18,552 nucleotides of DNA. Origin: an uncultured Petrimonas sp. (GTDB taxonomy: Bacteria > Bacteroidota > Bacteroidia > Bacteroidales > Dysgonomonadaceae). The notes below the pieces were generated by a model. The model ran no database searches, was not told the origin of the DNA, and was given only the letters and a program-made list of their open reading frames with translations. The DNA is taken from contig CAKTUP010000020.1 in the NCBI GenBank assembly GCA_934621705.1, positions 1 to 18,552 on the forward strand, given 5' to 3'. The translations under genes were made by a program, and so were the position numbers. Positions 1 through 7,641 of this stretch are shown here, piece by piece; within the stretch, counting starts at the first letter, position 1, and every line of letters starts with the position of its first letter.

Positions 1-1
1 C

Positions 2-535
2 GATTTTCAATCGTATATGTATCATTACTCCAACACCAAACCCGCCACGCCGGGCGAAGGCGTGAGCGAGAATTTGCAATTGCAGGCAACGCTTGGGCTG
101 GAATACGAAAAAGAAAACGGATTTAAGGGATTGATTGCTGCCGGAACGTTAATAGGATACGAACGCGACCGCCGTTTCGATAACGAATTGTACAAACCCG
201 TCGGTTTTGTTGCCCGCGGCGATGCCGAAATGTGGGGAATCGGCACAAAAAACACGTTATACGTGGGTGATCCGCGGATGCGGTTAGCCGATACGTTTGG
301 CGGTAATTTGTATTGGGGAACGCAATTTTTGCAAGCAAAATCGTATATTGAAAGTGAATGGTACATCCGTCTGATAGAATCGGATTTTGTGAAAGTGCGT
401 TTCAACAACAACCTGCATTTTACCGAAGGTAACGTGCTGTTTCAGCAAATGCTGACCGTTTCGGCATCGATAGATAATTTTTCGCCGAAAAACGGGAGAA
501 AAACTGTTTTTCCGTGGATGAGGGTATTTCATTAG
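2..535 (+). CDS. C-terminal part of an unrecognised protein, possibly an outer-membrane beta-barrel
   Basis: The frame is open from the left edge of the window to a TAG stop at 533-535, so the N-terminus lies outside and only about 177 residues are visible. I do not recognise the family. The visible part has many short stretches of alternating polar and hydrophobic residues rich in Tyr, Trp and Phe (for example around AKSYIESEWYIRLIES and FVKVRFNNNLHF). These resemble amphipathic beta strands of Bacteroidota outer-membrane or periplasmic beta proteins. No membrane helix, Cys cluster or enzyme motif is visible. It ends 36 bp before ligA on the same strand, with no terminator between them, so read-through into ligA is possible. 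The coding call rests on the long open frame continuing from the edge; the barrel suggestion is inference only. Confidence 0.6.
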   Translation, partial: DFQSYMYHYSNTKPATPGEGVSENLQLQATLGLEYEKENGFKGLIAAGTLIGYERDRRFDNELYKPVGFVARGDAEMWGIGTKNTLYVGDPRMRLADTFGGNLYWGTQFLQAKSYIESEWYIRLIESDFVKVRFNNNLHFTEGNVLFQQMLTVSASIDNFSPKNGRKTVFPWMRVFH

Positions 536-571
536 AAACAAGAGCCAGGAACCAAGATAAAAGACAATTCA

Positions 572-2641
572 ATGAAGGATTTATTTTCCAACAACAATAT
601 TCAACCTGCCACCCTCCCCCTCGGGGGGAGTCGGAGGGGGCCTTCGGGGGATTTAGGGGTTATAGAAAATCTTCGCCGCCAACTGCACGAACACAACTAC
701 AACTACTACGTGCTTTCGCAGTCCACGATTTCCGATTTCGAGTTTGATAAACTCATGCAGCAACTGGTGGAGTTGGAAGCGCAGCATCCCGAATTTCACG
801 ATCCCAATTCGCCCACGATGCGTGTAGGCAGCGATATCAACAAGAATTTCGTGCAGGTGAAACACCGCTACCCGATGTTATCGCTCCAAAACACCTACAC
901 CGAAGGCGAAGTTGCCGATTTCTACAACCGCGTAAAACGTTCATTGAACGAAGAATTTGAAATCGTGTGCGAACTAAAATTCGACGGAACATCCATTTCG
1001 CTGGTGTACGAAAACGGCCGATTATCGCAGGCCATTACGCGCGGCGACGGGCGTCAGGGCGATGACGTTACGGCTAACGTCCGCACCATCCGAAACGTTC
1101 CGTTGGTACTGAAAGGCGACGACATTCCCGATTACATCGAAGTGCGCGGTGAAATTCTGCTGCCGTGGAATGTTTTTGAAGAACTCAACAAAGAGCGCGA
1201 AGCGCAGGAAGAACCGCTTTTTGCCAATCCGCGCAATGCGGCATCGGGAACGCTGAAAATGCAGGATTCAAGGGTGGTTGCATCGCGAAAACTGGAGTCG
1301 TATATGTACTACGTAATGGGCGAACAGTTACCAACAAACAGCCATTTTGAAAATATGGAACTCGCCCGAAAATGGGGTTTGAATGTATCGAAAGCAACAA
1401 AAAGATGCAGTTCGCCGGAAGAAGTTTTCGAGTTTCTGAAATACTGGGACGTGGAGCGTAAAAATCTATCAGTCGCCACCGATGGAGTGGTGTTAAAAGT
1501 AGATTCCCTTTCACAGCAACGCAATCTCGGCTCCACATCCAAGTTCCCCCGATGGGCTATTGCCTACAAATTCAACGCCGAACAAGCGCTCACGCGCCTG
1601 GAATCGGTTTCGTATCAGGTGGGGCGCACCGGAGCGGTCACGCCCGTCGCCAATCTCGATCCCGTTTTGCTGTCGGGCACCACCGTAAAGCGGGCGTCGC
1701 TCTACAACGAAGACGCCATCAACGTACTCGATTTGCACATCGGCGATATGGTTTACGTGGAAAAAGGCGGCGAAATCATCCCCAAAATCACCGCGGTTGA
1801 CAAAGAAGCCCGCTTTCTCATAGGCGATAAAGTGCAGTTTGCCAAACGATGTCCCGATTGCGGCACGCCGCTGGTGCGAAACGAAGACGAAGCCGTGCAT
1901 TACTGCCCCAACAGCGAAGATTGTCCGCCGCAGATAAAAGGGCGTATCGAACATTTTGTTACCCGTAAGGCGATGAATATCACCATCGGCCCCGAAACCA
2001 TCGGGTTGCTTTTCGATAAAAATCTAATTAAAGATGCCGCCGATTTGTATTCGTTGAAGTTTGATGATTTGGCACACTTGGAGCGTTGGGGAGAAACAAG
2101 CGCCAACAATTTATTGGAAAGTATCGAAAAATCGAAATCCATTCCTTACGAAAGGGTATTGTTTGCTCTCGGCATCCGGTTTGTGGGCGAAACGGTAGCG
2201 CAGAAACTGGCATCGGCGTTTCCCGATATCGACTTGCTGGCAGCCGCAACCATCGAACAACTTACGTCCGTAGAAGAAATTGGCGGCCGCATCGCGCAAA
2301 GCGTAAAAGATTATTTCGAAAATCCCAAATTTCTGGATTTTGTGAATCGACTGCGCGCGCACGGGCTGCAATTCCAACTGAGCGAAGAAACCCTGGCCGC
2401 ACGAACAGATAAACTCGCCGGACTCACCATCGTTATCAGCGGAACGTTCGAGCTGCATTCGCGCGACGAGTACAAAGCCATGATTCTGCAAAACGGCGGA
2501 AAAAACAGCGGATCGGTATCGAAAAACACCGATTACATTCTCGCCGGCGACAATATGGGACCCGCCAAACTGGAGAAAGCCGAGAAATTGGGCGTAAAGA
2601 TTATCGATGAAAAAATGTTTTTGGAAATGCTTGGTTTTTAA
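572..2641 (+). CDS. ligA: NAD-dependent DNA ligase LigA
   Basis: This enzyme seals nicks in duplex DNA during replication and repair, using NAD+ to form a ligase-AMP intermediate. The 689-residue product shows the whole family order. The Ia region ([17 protein letters not shown]) is at about residues 41-62. The adenylation motif KFDG, with catalytic Lys136, is at 136-139. The OB fold is followed by a four-Cys zinc finger (CPDC, later YCPNSEDC) around residues 420-445. Helix-hairpin-helix repeats follow ([15 protein letters not shown]), and a C-terminal BRCT domain starts near [11 protein letters not shown]. The oddity is the N-terminus: residues 1-30 are about 20 longer than usual because a GC-rich palindromic repeat (609-662) is read in frame as an [19 protein letters not shown] segment. 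ATG 572 is the only ATG before the conserved block, since the next in-frame ATG lies inside the Ia domain. The core identification is very secure. Confidence 0.97.
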   Translation: MKDLFSNNNIQPATLPLGGSRRGPSGDLGVIENLRRQLHEHNYNYYVLSQSTISDFEFDKLMQQLVELEAQHPEFHDPNSPTMRVGSDINKNFVQVKHRYPMLSLQNTYTEGEVADFYNRVKRSLNEEFEIVCELKFDGTSISLVYENGRLSQAITRGDGRQGDDVTANVRTIRNVPLVLKGDDIPDYIEVRGEILLPWNVFEELNKEREAQEEPLFANPRNAASGTLKMQDSRVVASRKLESYMYYVMGEQLPTNSHFENMELARKWGLNVSKATKRCSSPEEVFEFLKYWDVERKNLSVATDGVVLKVDSLSQQRNLGSTSKFPRWAIAYKFNAEQALTRLESVSYQVGRTGAVTPVANLDPVLLSGTTVKRASLYNEDAINVLDLHIGDMVYVEKGGEIIPKITAVDKEARFLIGDKVQFAKRCPDCGTPLVRNEDEAVHYCPNSEDCPPQIKGRIEHFVTRKAMNITIGPETIGLLFDKNLIKDAADLYSLKFDDLAHLERWGETSANNLLESIEKSKSIPYERVLFALGIRFVGETVAQKLASAFPDIDLLAAATIEQLTSVEEIGGRIAQSVKDYFENPKFLDFVNRLRAHGLQFQLSEETLAARTDKLAGLTIVISGTFELHSRDEYKAMILQNGGKNSGSVSKNTDYILAGDNMGPAKLEKAEKLGVKIIDEKMFLEMLGF
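609..662. repeat. GC-rich palindromic repeat inside the 5' end of ligA
   Basis: The stretch reads ACCCTCCCCCTCGGGGGGAG followed by TCGGAGGGGGCCTTCGGGGG and ATTTAGGGGTT. CTCCCCC is followed two bases later by GGGGGGAG, and CCCTCCCCC can also pair with GGAGGGGG further on, so alternative hairpins form. Its composition is sharply different from the flanking coding DNA. From memory, similar C-run/G-run elements are scattered between genes in Bacteroidota genomes; I cannot search for copies. It keeps the ligA frame open and sits before the first conserved ligase residues. Confidence 0.65.
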
Positions 2642-2708
2642 ATTTTCTGAACAAACAAAAAATCAAGTTTGTTATATAAGGGAAGTTTAAACTATAAAAA
2701 AGAAAAAA

Positions 2709-3221
2709 ATGAAAATCAAAAATTTAACAAAAACCGCATTGGTAGCTCTTTTTGCTGTAGGATTGACGCTGTCTTCCTGCACCAACCAGAAAAAAACGGA
2801 ACCCCAACCGGAAAAGGATAAAGTGGCCGTAGTCATCGAAAAAGACGGCAAAACGAAAGATTTCACAGTTTACACGTACGCCGAAAAAGATAAAGCGCTG
2901 GCAGATGCCAATGCCGAAATCGATCGTATAAACAAGGAAATCGACAAAATGAAAGCCGATTTGAAAAACAAATCGAATGAATTGTCGGCCGAAGCCAAAG
3001 CTCAATACGAAAAATCGATCGCCGCTCTGGAAAAGGAAAGGGACGAGTTTAAGGTTCAAACCGACAAAATCAAAAACAGCACCGAAGAAAACTGGGAACA
3101 ACTGAAAAAAGACGTAAACCGCACGTACAACAAAGCGGCGGAAGGCGTGGAGAAGGGCTGGAAAAACTTTAAAGAAGGAGTTGAAAAAGCCGCCCAGGAT
3201 GTGAAAGATGCGTTGAAGTAA
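2709..3221 (+). CDS. Coiled-coil lipoprotein, possible sll1863-type stress protein
   Basis: The 170-residue product begins with a lipoprotein signal: Lys-rich n-region, hydrophobic core, and a lipobox LSSC with the lipidated Cys at residue 24. It should therefore be anchored to a membrane on the outer face. After a short Lys/Glu/Pro linker, residues about 57-135 are a highly charged heptad-like helix rich in Lys, Glu, Ala and Asp. The C-terminus (about 135-170) has repeats of the type AAEGVEKGWKNFKEGVEKAAQDV, like amphipathic helices in stress-response proteins. The architecture resembles Bacteroidota proteins named sll1863-family stress response, but that name is a guess from composition. 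It lies 67 bp after ligA with an A-rich leader (AAAGAAAAAAATG) and is followed at once by an intrinsic terminator, so it probably ends its transcript. Confidence 0.85.
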   Translation: MKIKNLTKTALVALFAVGLTLSSCTNQKKTEPQPEKDKVAVVIEKDGKTKDFTVYTYAEKDKALADANAEIDRINKEIDKMKADLKNKSNELSAEAKAQYEKSIAALEKERDEFKVQTDKIKNSTEENWEQLKKDVNRTYNKAAEGVEKGWKNFKEGVEKAAQDVKDALK

Positions 3222-3244
3222 CTTTTATAACCCGGAAAAATGTG

Positions 3245-3271
3245 AAGGAGCGAAAATTCGCTCCTTTTTTT
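3245..3271 (+). terminator. Intrinsic terminator after the lipoprotein gene
   Basis: A perfect 9-bp stem, AAGGAGCGA (3245-3253) and TCGCTCCTT (3258-3266), with a 4-base loop, runs into a tract of T residues ending at 3271. It lies 24 bp after the lipoprotein stop codon and is a textbook Rho-independent terminator on the plus strand. Confidence 0.85.
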
Positions 3272-3272
3272 G

Positions 3273-3280
3273 TATCTTCG
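3273..3280 (+). promoter_or_regulatory. Probable -7 box for the SLC13 permease gene
   Basis: TATCTTCG matches the Bacteroidota -7 consensus TAnnTTTG with one mismatch. It lies 22 bp before ATG 3303, directly behind the preceding terminator. No clear -33 TTTG is present, because that position falls in the terminator stem, so the call is tentative. Confidence 0.4.
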
Positions 3281-3302
3281 CAGATTCTCAATTTTAACAT
3301 TC

Positions 3303-5159
3303 ATGACCGTTACAATTATTATTCTTGTCGTTACCGCCGGCCTGATGGTCTGGGGTAAGATTCGTTCCGATATTGTGGCGCTGTGCTCGTTGCTGGCGCT
3401 CGTTTTAACCGGTATTTTAACTACCGAAGAAGCACTGGCCGGATTTTCGAATCCCATCGTTATTATGATCGCCGCGCTTTTTATTCTGGGCGGAGCCATT
3501 TCGCAAACCGGCCTGGCCGGCAACATCAGCAACAAAATATTGCAATTTGCAGGCGACAGCAACTACAAACTTTTTACTTTGGTGATGCTGGTTACGGCGC
3601 TTATCGGCTTGTTCCTGAGCAATACCGGAACGGTGGCCATACTGATGCCGATTGTGGTGAGTTTGGCAACCAAATCGAATGCCAGCGTCAGTCGGTTACT
3701 TATGCCCATGGCCTATGCCAGCAGCATCGGTGGGATGATGACGCTGATTGGAACACCGCCGACACTTATCATGCACAACACGTTGATAGAAGCGGGTTAC
3801 AGCGGATTGGAGTTTTTTACCACGCTGCCCGTGGGATTGATTCTGCTGGCTGTAGGAATCCTGTTGTTGTGGCCGCTGACGAAAATACTCGATAAAAAAA
3901 GCAAAAAGGGCGGCGTGGAAGGAAAATCTGCCGTGAAATCGCCGGAGCAACTGGCGTCGGAATACCATGTAATCGATAATTTATACCGGTTGGAATTTCA
4001 GAAAGATTCTCCCGTTATCGGAAAAAAAATTTCCGAGTTGGATATCACCAAACGCTATGCATTGCTGATAGCCGAAGTCAGAACGCGTACCTATACGCCG
4101 CTCGGCAAAACGGTGCATACTTCGCTGCCGGAAGCAGGTACGGTTTTAACGGAAAACGATGTTCTTTATGTGATCGGCGATTACGCGAACGTGATGCGCT
4201 TTGCGGATGAAAACAGCCTTTCGTTTATCGATAATCAGGTGGACGAACAGGTGGAGCGTCCCCGGTTTGGCGGAAAATTCAAGTTCAGCGAAATCGGCAT
4301 GGCCGAAGTGGTACTGCTTGCCAACACCCGGTTGCGCAACCGCCTGGTGAAGGAATCTGGATTCCGCAAAAATTACGGCGTGAATATTTTAGGTATTCAG
4401 CGCAACGACCACTACATAATTCAGGATGTAAAAGATGTGAAACTGCATCCCGGCGATATGCTTCTGGTGCAGGGCACGTGGGAAGATATCGATCGGCTGA
4501 GCCGTCTCGAAACCGAAGTGGTGGTCATCGGACAACCCGCCACCGAAGCTTCCAAAGTAACGCTCGGGCACAAGGCGCCTTTCGCGGCCGCGGTTCTCGT
4601 GCTGATGGTGCTTTCGATGGTTTTCAACTGGTTTCCGCCGGTAATTTCCGTGCTTCTTGCCGCCGTTATTTTAATTCTGGGCGGATGTTTCCGCACCGTG
4701 CGCGACGCGTATCGCACCATCAACTGGGAGAGCGTGATCCTTTTCGCGGGAATGATGCCGCTGGCCACGGCCATGGAAAAAACGGGCGCATCGTCGCTGG
4801 TTACCGATGGGTTGGTGGATAGCCTGGGCATTTACGGACCTTACGCCGTGCTCGCCGGAATTTTGTGCGCCACTTCGCTGCTCACCATGTTTATCAGCAA
4901 CACGGCCACGGCCATTCTGTTCGCACCCATTGCGTTGCAAGCCGCTTTGTCGATGGGCGTCAGTCCTTATCCGTTCCTTATCGGGGTAGCGGTCGCTGCC
5001 AGTATGTGTTTGGCCAGCCCGTTCTCCACGCCGCCCAACGCCATGGTGATGTCTGCCGGAAAATACAATTTCATGGATTACGTGAAAGTGGGACTGCCCC
5101 TGCAATTGATCTATATTGTGTTGATGATATTTGTTTTGCCGTTGATTTTTCCGTTTTGA
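3303..5159 (+). CDS. SLC13/DASS-family anion permease with two RCK_C (TrkA-C) domains
   Basis: This is an inner-membrane secondary transporter, by family a probable sodium-coupled carrier of sulfate, dicarboxylates or a related anion; the substrate cannot be read from sequence. The 618-residue product is two membrane halves around a soluble insert. Each half carries the hallmark pair of motifs: SNT at 106-108 with TPP at 151-153, and SNT at 532-534 with TPP at 576-578. The middle region, about 220-410, contains two RCK_C-type domains (the first ending near NDVLYVIGD, the second near PGDMLLVQG), thought to be regulatory ligand-binding domains. I chose ATG 3303 because it begins directly with the first membrane helix. 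An in-frame TTG at 3270 lies inside the preceding terminator T-tract and promoter and is unlikely. No terminator follows; the downstream 440 bp are repeats. Confidence 0.9.
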   Translation: MTVTIIILVVTAGLMVWGKIRSDIVALCSLLALVLTGILTTEEALAGFSNPIVIMIAALFILGGAISQTGLAGNISNKILQFAGDSNYKLFTLVMLVTALIGLFLSNTGTVAILMPIVVSLATKSNASVSRLLMPMAYASSIGGMMTLIGTPPTLIMHNTLIEAGYSGLEFFTTLPVGLILLAVGILLLWPLTKILDKKSKKGGVEGKSAVKSPEQLASEYHVIDNLYRLEFQKDSPVIGKKISELDITKRYALLIAEVRTRTYTPLGKTVHTSLPEAGTVLTENDVLYVIGDYANVMRFADENSLSFIDNQVDEQVERPRFGGKFKFSEIGMAEVVLLANTRLRNRLVKESGFRKNYGVNILGIQRNDHYIIQDVKDVKLHPGDMLLVQGTWEDIDRLSRLETEVVVIGQPATEASKVTLGHKAPFAAAVLVLMVLSMVFNWFPPVISVLLAAVILILGGCFRTVRDAYRTINWESVILFAGMMPLATAMEKTGASSLVTDGLVDSLGIYGPYAVLAGILCATSLLTMFISNTATAILFAPIALQAALSMGVSPYPFLIGVAVAASMCLASPFSTPPNAMVMSAGKYNFMDYVKVGLPLQLIYIVLMIFVLPLIFPF

Positions 5160-5188
5160 GATGATAAAAAATGAGATCGCCCATAAGT

Positions 5189-5298
5189 ACACAGATGACA
5201 CAGATAAAGCAGATTTTCACCGGTTAAAGGGGAAATATATTTTTTATTACACTGATTATTAAGAATATAAAATCTGAGTATATCTGTTAAATCCGTGT
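5189..5298. repeat. Imperfect long inverted repeat of CAGAT-type units
   Basis: The left arm (5189-5217) contains ACACAGATGACACAGATAAA then GCAGATTTT. The right arm (5269-5298) is its imperfect reverse complement, starting AAAATCTGAG and ending ATCCGTGT. The 51-bp centre is AT-rich and carries nothing recognisable. Each arm itself consists of CAGAT repeats about 10-12 bp apart. From memory, elements of this style recur in Bacteroidota intergenic DNA; their function is unknown. Confidence 0.65.
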
Positions 5299-5329
5299 TC
5301 CATATTTCTTTTGAGACAGTCGCCAAAAC

Positions 5330-5558
5330 CACCTTTAGGTGGGGGTGGGTACCCCCGAAGCTTCGAACTTCGAGCTTTTTGGCGGAACGATGAAGGTAAG
5401 CAGGTGGGGCTCCCCACCCCGATAGCCGCAACGACGAAGGTATAGGGGTGGGTAACTTTACAAAAAAGCTTCGCCGGCGAAGGTAAAAAGGTGGAACGAC
5501 GAACAAAAAGGGGTGGATACCCCCACCCACACAGGTACCCTCTTGTACCTTTTGGCCG
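5330..5558. repeat. Cluster of degenerate GC-rich repeats filling the intergenic region
   Basis: This stretch has no credible gene. A unit of the form ACGAYGAAGGTA plus a few bases and AGGGGTGGG recurs in degraded form from about 5387, 5431, 5475 and 5496, the first three at 44-bp spacing. Between the units are short palindromes such as GGTGGGG/CCCCACC near 5403-5420, GGGTACCC near 5347-5355, and AGGTAC/GTACCT at 5533-5550. The base composition differs from both neighbouring genes. It probably formed by accumulation or decay of small palindromic elements between the convergent ends of the SLC13 and coaC genes. Confidence 0.6.
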
Positions 5559-5587
5559 AAAAAATGAGACGCGATAAATCGCGTCTC
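5559..5587 (-). terminator. Intrinsic terminator of the pantothenate/CoA operon
   Basis: GAGACGCGAT (5566-5575) and ATCGCGTCTC (5578-5587) form a 10-bp perfect inverted repeat. Read on the minus strand, the hairpin is followed, after one A, by six T residues (A-run 5559-5564 on the plus strand). It sits 12 bp beyond the coaC stop codon. The GAGACG...CGTCTCTAC frame is shared with the hairpin at 10849-10870. Confidence 0.75.
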
Positions 5588-5599
5588 TACATCCATCAC

Positions 5600-6130
5600 T
5601 CACTCAAACTCTTCAATAATTTTCACGATTTCTTCCCACGGCAGCAGTTTTCCTTTGCCGATATCGCCGCAGGCAAGCTCACCTTCGGCGGTTTCATAGA
5701 CGTGGTAGCCAAATGATTTTAGTTTTTTAATGTTATCCTGCACGATGGGGTTTTCGTACATATACGTGTTCATTGCCGGGAAAATAAGCACAGGGCTTCG
5801 GGCTGCCATAACCGTGGTGGTAAGTATATCGTCGGCAATTCCGTTGGCGATTTTGCCAATGACATTGGCGGTAGCCGGAACAATCACGAATAAATCGGCG
5901 GCTTTGGCCAAATCGATGTGTTTGGTGTCCCATTCGCGCACCGGGTCGAACATATCGGTAATGACCGGGTTGTGCGACATCGTTTTGAAGGTAAGCGGCG
6001 TAACAAATTCCTGCGCCGATTTTGTCATAATCACTTCCACGTTGTAACCGTCTTTTTTCAATTGGTTAACTACTTCTACGGCTTTGTAGCAGGCAATTCC
6101 GCCGGTAACGCCGATGACTATTGTTTTCAT
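5600..6130 (-). CDS. coaC: Phosphopantothenoylcysteine decarboxylase, stand-alone CoaC
   Basis: This FMN-dependent enzyme decarboxylates 4'-phosphopantothenoylcysteine to 4'-phosphopantetheine, the third step from pantothenate to coenzyme A. The 176-residue product covers the HFCD flavoprotein fold alone. It has the N-terminal GVTGGIACYKA flavin loop, the catalytic His71 in KHIDLAKAAD, the substrate-binding PAMN motif (118-121) with MYENP, and the active-site Cys154 in ACGDIGKGK. In many bacteria, and in Bacteroidales I know of, this domain is fused to the CoaB ligase. Here it ends after the flavoprotein domain, and the ligase is a separate gene 20 bp upstream on the same strand. The wording of the motifs resembles the separate CoaC of streptococci. 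It is the last gene of the operon and is followed by a terminator at 5559-5587. Confidence 0.94.
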   Translation of the reverse strand: MKTIVIGVTGGIACYKAVEVVNQLKKDGYNVEVIMTKSAQEFVTPLTFKTMSHNPVITDMFDPVREWDTKHIDLAKAADLFVIVPATANVIGKIANGIADDILTTTVMAARSPVLIFPAMNTYMYENPIVQDNIKKLKSFGYHVYETAEGELACGDIGKGKLLPWEEIVKIIEEFE

Positions 6131-6150
6131 TTCCTTCTAATTTCTGATTT

Positions 6151-6936
6151 CTAATTTCCGACTTCTTTTGTTAGTCCTTCCACAATCGCTTCCGCAATTT
6201 CTTTTTTTCCGATGGGACGAGCAATTATTTTTCCCGATTTTATCAACATTCCATTGTGCTCGTTTTCCGATATATGCGCTAGTTGATTGGCAAAAACCAT
6301 ATCGCAGCCGTTTTTCTCGGCCAGTTGGTTGGCTGCATCAATCAGTTCGTCTTCCGATACGTCTTTCAACAGTTTGAAGCCAACCAAAAACGTATCGGGA
6401 TTGTTTTGTTTGATGAGCGGGATTACTTTTCGTGTCCGTTTTAAACCGATAATAATGTTATCGTCCGACGAAATTTTTTCTCCTTTGGGTATTCGTGTGT
6501 GTGGGTTTTCCAATAAAAAACGTACATCATCATCACAAAACCCTTCCGGCTTTTGCAGCGCTTCAATCTCTTGTGCTATTTCGTAAGCCTTTGCTGCATA
6601 GGAGAATGTGAAATCGGAAATGGCCATAGAGTGAATGAAATAATCGATAGAAACGGATTTAGTTAATTTATCCACGGCATTGTAAACACTTTCGGCATCC
6701 GAAACCGGAATAAAAGTCACAAACGGGCATTCGTTTTCGGTAAGTTCTTCGTGATAAGCCGTTTCGGTAAGGATGTAATACACGTGAAAATCGGAACGGA
6801 AACGATTTAAAACCGCTTTCAGGCACTCCCAACCCAGCTTTCCGGTGCTTACGTTGGTAAGTTTCCTTATGCCGTCGATGTTTTCCGATGTTCCGCCGGC
6901 GGTGATTGCAATATTGAACGAAACTTCTTTCTTCAT
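6151..6936 (-). CDS. coaB: Phosphopantothenate-cysteine ligase, stand-alone CoaB of the streptococcal type
   Basis: This enzyme joins 4'-phosphopantothenate to cysteine using a nucleoside triphosphate. The 261-residue product has the nucleotide/substrate loop GGTSENID (14-21) with LTNVSTGKLG, then IHSMAISDF near 101-109, GFKLL (186-190) with its conserved Lys, and FANQL with Asn217. Motifs such as LKRTRKVIPLIKQ and IHSMAISD recall the short monofunctional CoaB of Streptococcus rather than the ligase half of fused CoaBC. I chose ATG 6936, which begins KKEVSFNIAITAGG. An alternative GTG at 6948 overlaps the end of the antitoxin gene. The antitoxin stop is 5 bp upstream, so translation may be coupled to the toxin-antitoxin genes. 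CoaC follows after 20 bp, so the two remaining partners of the CoA step are made together. Confidence 0.93.
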   Translation of the reverse strand: MKKEVSFNIAITAGGTSENIDGIRKLTNVSTGKLGWECLKAVLNRFRSDFHVYYILTETAYHEELTENECPFVTFIPVSDAESVYNAVDKLTKSVSIDYFIHSMAISDFTFSYAAKAYEIAQEIEALQKPEGFCDDDVRFLLENPHTRIPKGEKISSDDNIIIGLKRTRKVIPLIKQNNPDTFLVGFKLLKDVSEDELIDAANQLAEKNGCDMVFANQLAHISENEHNGMLIKSGKIIARPIGKKEIAEAIVEGLTKEVGN

Positions 6937-6941
6937 TCTGC

Positions 6942-7256
6942 TTACCACAATGCCACTTTACCCAAGCCGTCTATCTCTAATTTTGCGCCCACATTCATAG
7001 CTCTGAATACTTTGGCTACAGTGGTTAGGGTAAGGTTGCGGCCGCTCTCGATGCGTGATATTTGGGCTGGCTGTACACCGATGCGCGCGCCAAGTTCTTC
7101 TTGTGTAAGTTTTTTTGACTGTCGAGTTTGCTTTATGGCTTCACCTACAAGAAACGACTGCATTCTTTCCTCATAGTTGTCGCGTTCGGGTGTTCCTTTT
7201 TTGCCTATGTGTATATCTTCTATCTCGCTTAATGTATAAAATTTCTTATCTTCCAT
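6942..7256 (-). CDS. XRE-family antitoxin of a HigBA-type toxin-antitoxin pair
   Basis: The 104-residue product carries a helix-turn-helix of the XRE/Cro type in its second half, with KKLTQEELGARIGVQPAQISRIESGR at about residues 48-73. The N-terminal 40 residues are charged and probably contact the toxin. In such pairs the antitoxin binds its toxin and represses the shared promoter. It lies 7 bp after the RelE/HigB-like toxin gene; this toxin-first order is typical of HigBA and Gp49-type systems. Its stop is 5 bp before the coaB start, so the module is locked into the CoA operon. A perfect palindrome at 7642-7663 in the promoter is its likely operator. The family is secure; activity is inferred. 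Confidence 0.9.
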   Translation of the reverse strand: MEDKKFYTLSEIEDIHIGKKGTPERDNYEERMQSFLVGEAIKQTRQSKKLTQEELGARIGVQPAQISRIESGRNLTLTTVAKVFRAMNVGAKLEIDGLGKVALW

Positions 7257-7263
7257 ATCGTTT

Positions 7264-7608
7264 TTATAATTTAAAGTATGCTTTTCTTATAGCTTCGGCT
7301 TTTGCGATTTCTTTAGCAGGTGTTTTTTGCGTTTTCTTTATAAAACCGTGTGTCGCGATTACCAGCGTGTCAGTTTTTTTCGATTTATCCCAAAAGGCCA
7401 ATATCCGATATTGAACGTTGTTGTAAAGCGTGCGAAACTCCCATATATCCGTATCTCCCAATTTCTTAAATAATTCGGAGTCTGTTGTGAATGTTGATTT
7501 ACGAATATTGTAAACTATTTTGTCTTTTATTTTAAAACTCAAACCGTTAAGAAAAGTATTCGCGTCATCAGACAATATAACCTCAAACCTCGCCTCTACT
7601 TGCATCAT
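7264..7608 (-). CDS. RelE/HigB-like toxin (phage Gp49-like family)
   Basis: The 114-residue product has the pattern of the Gp49-like branch of the RelE superfamily, which are usually ribosome-dependent mRNA interferases. It shows DIWEFRTLYNNVQYRILAFW in the centre, then THGFIKKTQKTPAKEI with the family's basic KKTxKTP motif, and a basic C-terminal helix. The ORF begins with two adjacent Met codons; either could start translation. It is 72 bp downstream of panD and has its own promoter in that gap. The antitoxin gene follows after 7 bp. It interrupts what would otherwise be a continuous panB-panC-panD-coaB-coaC series, all read leftward. Function is inferred from family membership. Confidence 0.9.
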   Translation of the reverse strand: MMQVEARFEVILSDDANTFLNGLSFKIKDKIVYNIRKSTFTTDSELFKKLGDTDIWEFRTLYNNVQYRILAFWDKSKKTDTLVIATHGFIKKTQKTPAKEIAKAEAIRKAYFKL

Positions 7609-7628
7609 ATCCCTTCAGCTTCGTTTTA

Positions 7629-7636
7629 CAAAGATA
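7629..7636 (-). promoter_or_regulatory. -7 box of the HigBA promoter
   Basis: On the minus strand the bases read TATCTTTG, a perfect match to the Bacteroidota -7 consensus TAnnTTTG. It lies 20 bp before the toxin start codon. The expected -33 position, about 19-23 bp further upstream, falls within the palindrome at 7642-7663. The promoter would transcribe the toxin and antitoxin genes and, unless stopped, coaB and coaC. Confidence 0.7.
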
Positions 7637-7641
7637 ATTAA

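Noticed and set aside
1511..1954. 147-codon open frame antisense to ligA
   Set aside because: It is a shadow of the conserved ligA frame with no family resemblance and no promoter.
2650..2673. AACAAAC/GTTTGTT inverted repeat after ligA as a terminator
   Set aside because: The stem is AT-rich, the loop is ten bases and there is no T-tract after it.
3270..3302. In-frame TTG start that would lengthen the SLC13 permease by 11 residues
   Set aside because: The TTG lies in the T-tract of the preceding terminator and overlaps the -7 box; ATG 3303 begins the first membrane helix.
4671..5201. 176-codon open frame antisense to the SLC13 gene
   Set aside because: The composition is typical of an antisense shadow (rich in His, Gln, Arg, Gly) and the sense strand is clearly the gene.
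5330..5558. Regularly spaced units as a CRISPR array
   Set aside because: The units are degenerate, spacing is 44 then 21 bp, there are no unique spacers of constant length and no cas genes.
5111..5603. Open leftward frames of 114 and 162 codons across the repeat region
   Set aside because: They are built from GC-rich repeats, have no recognisable domain and run through the operon terminator or into the SLC13 gene.
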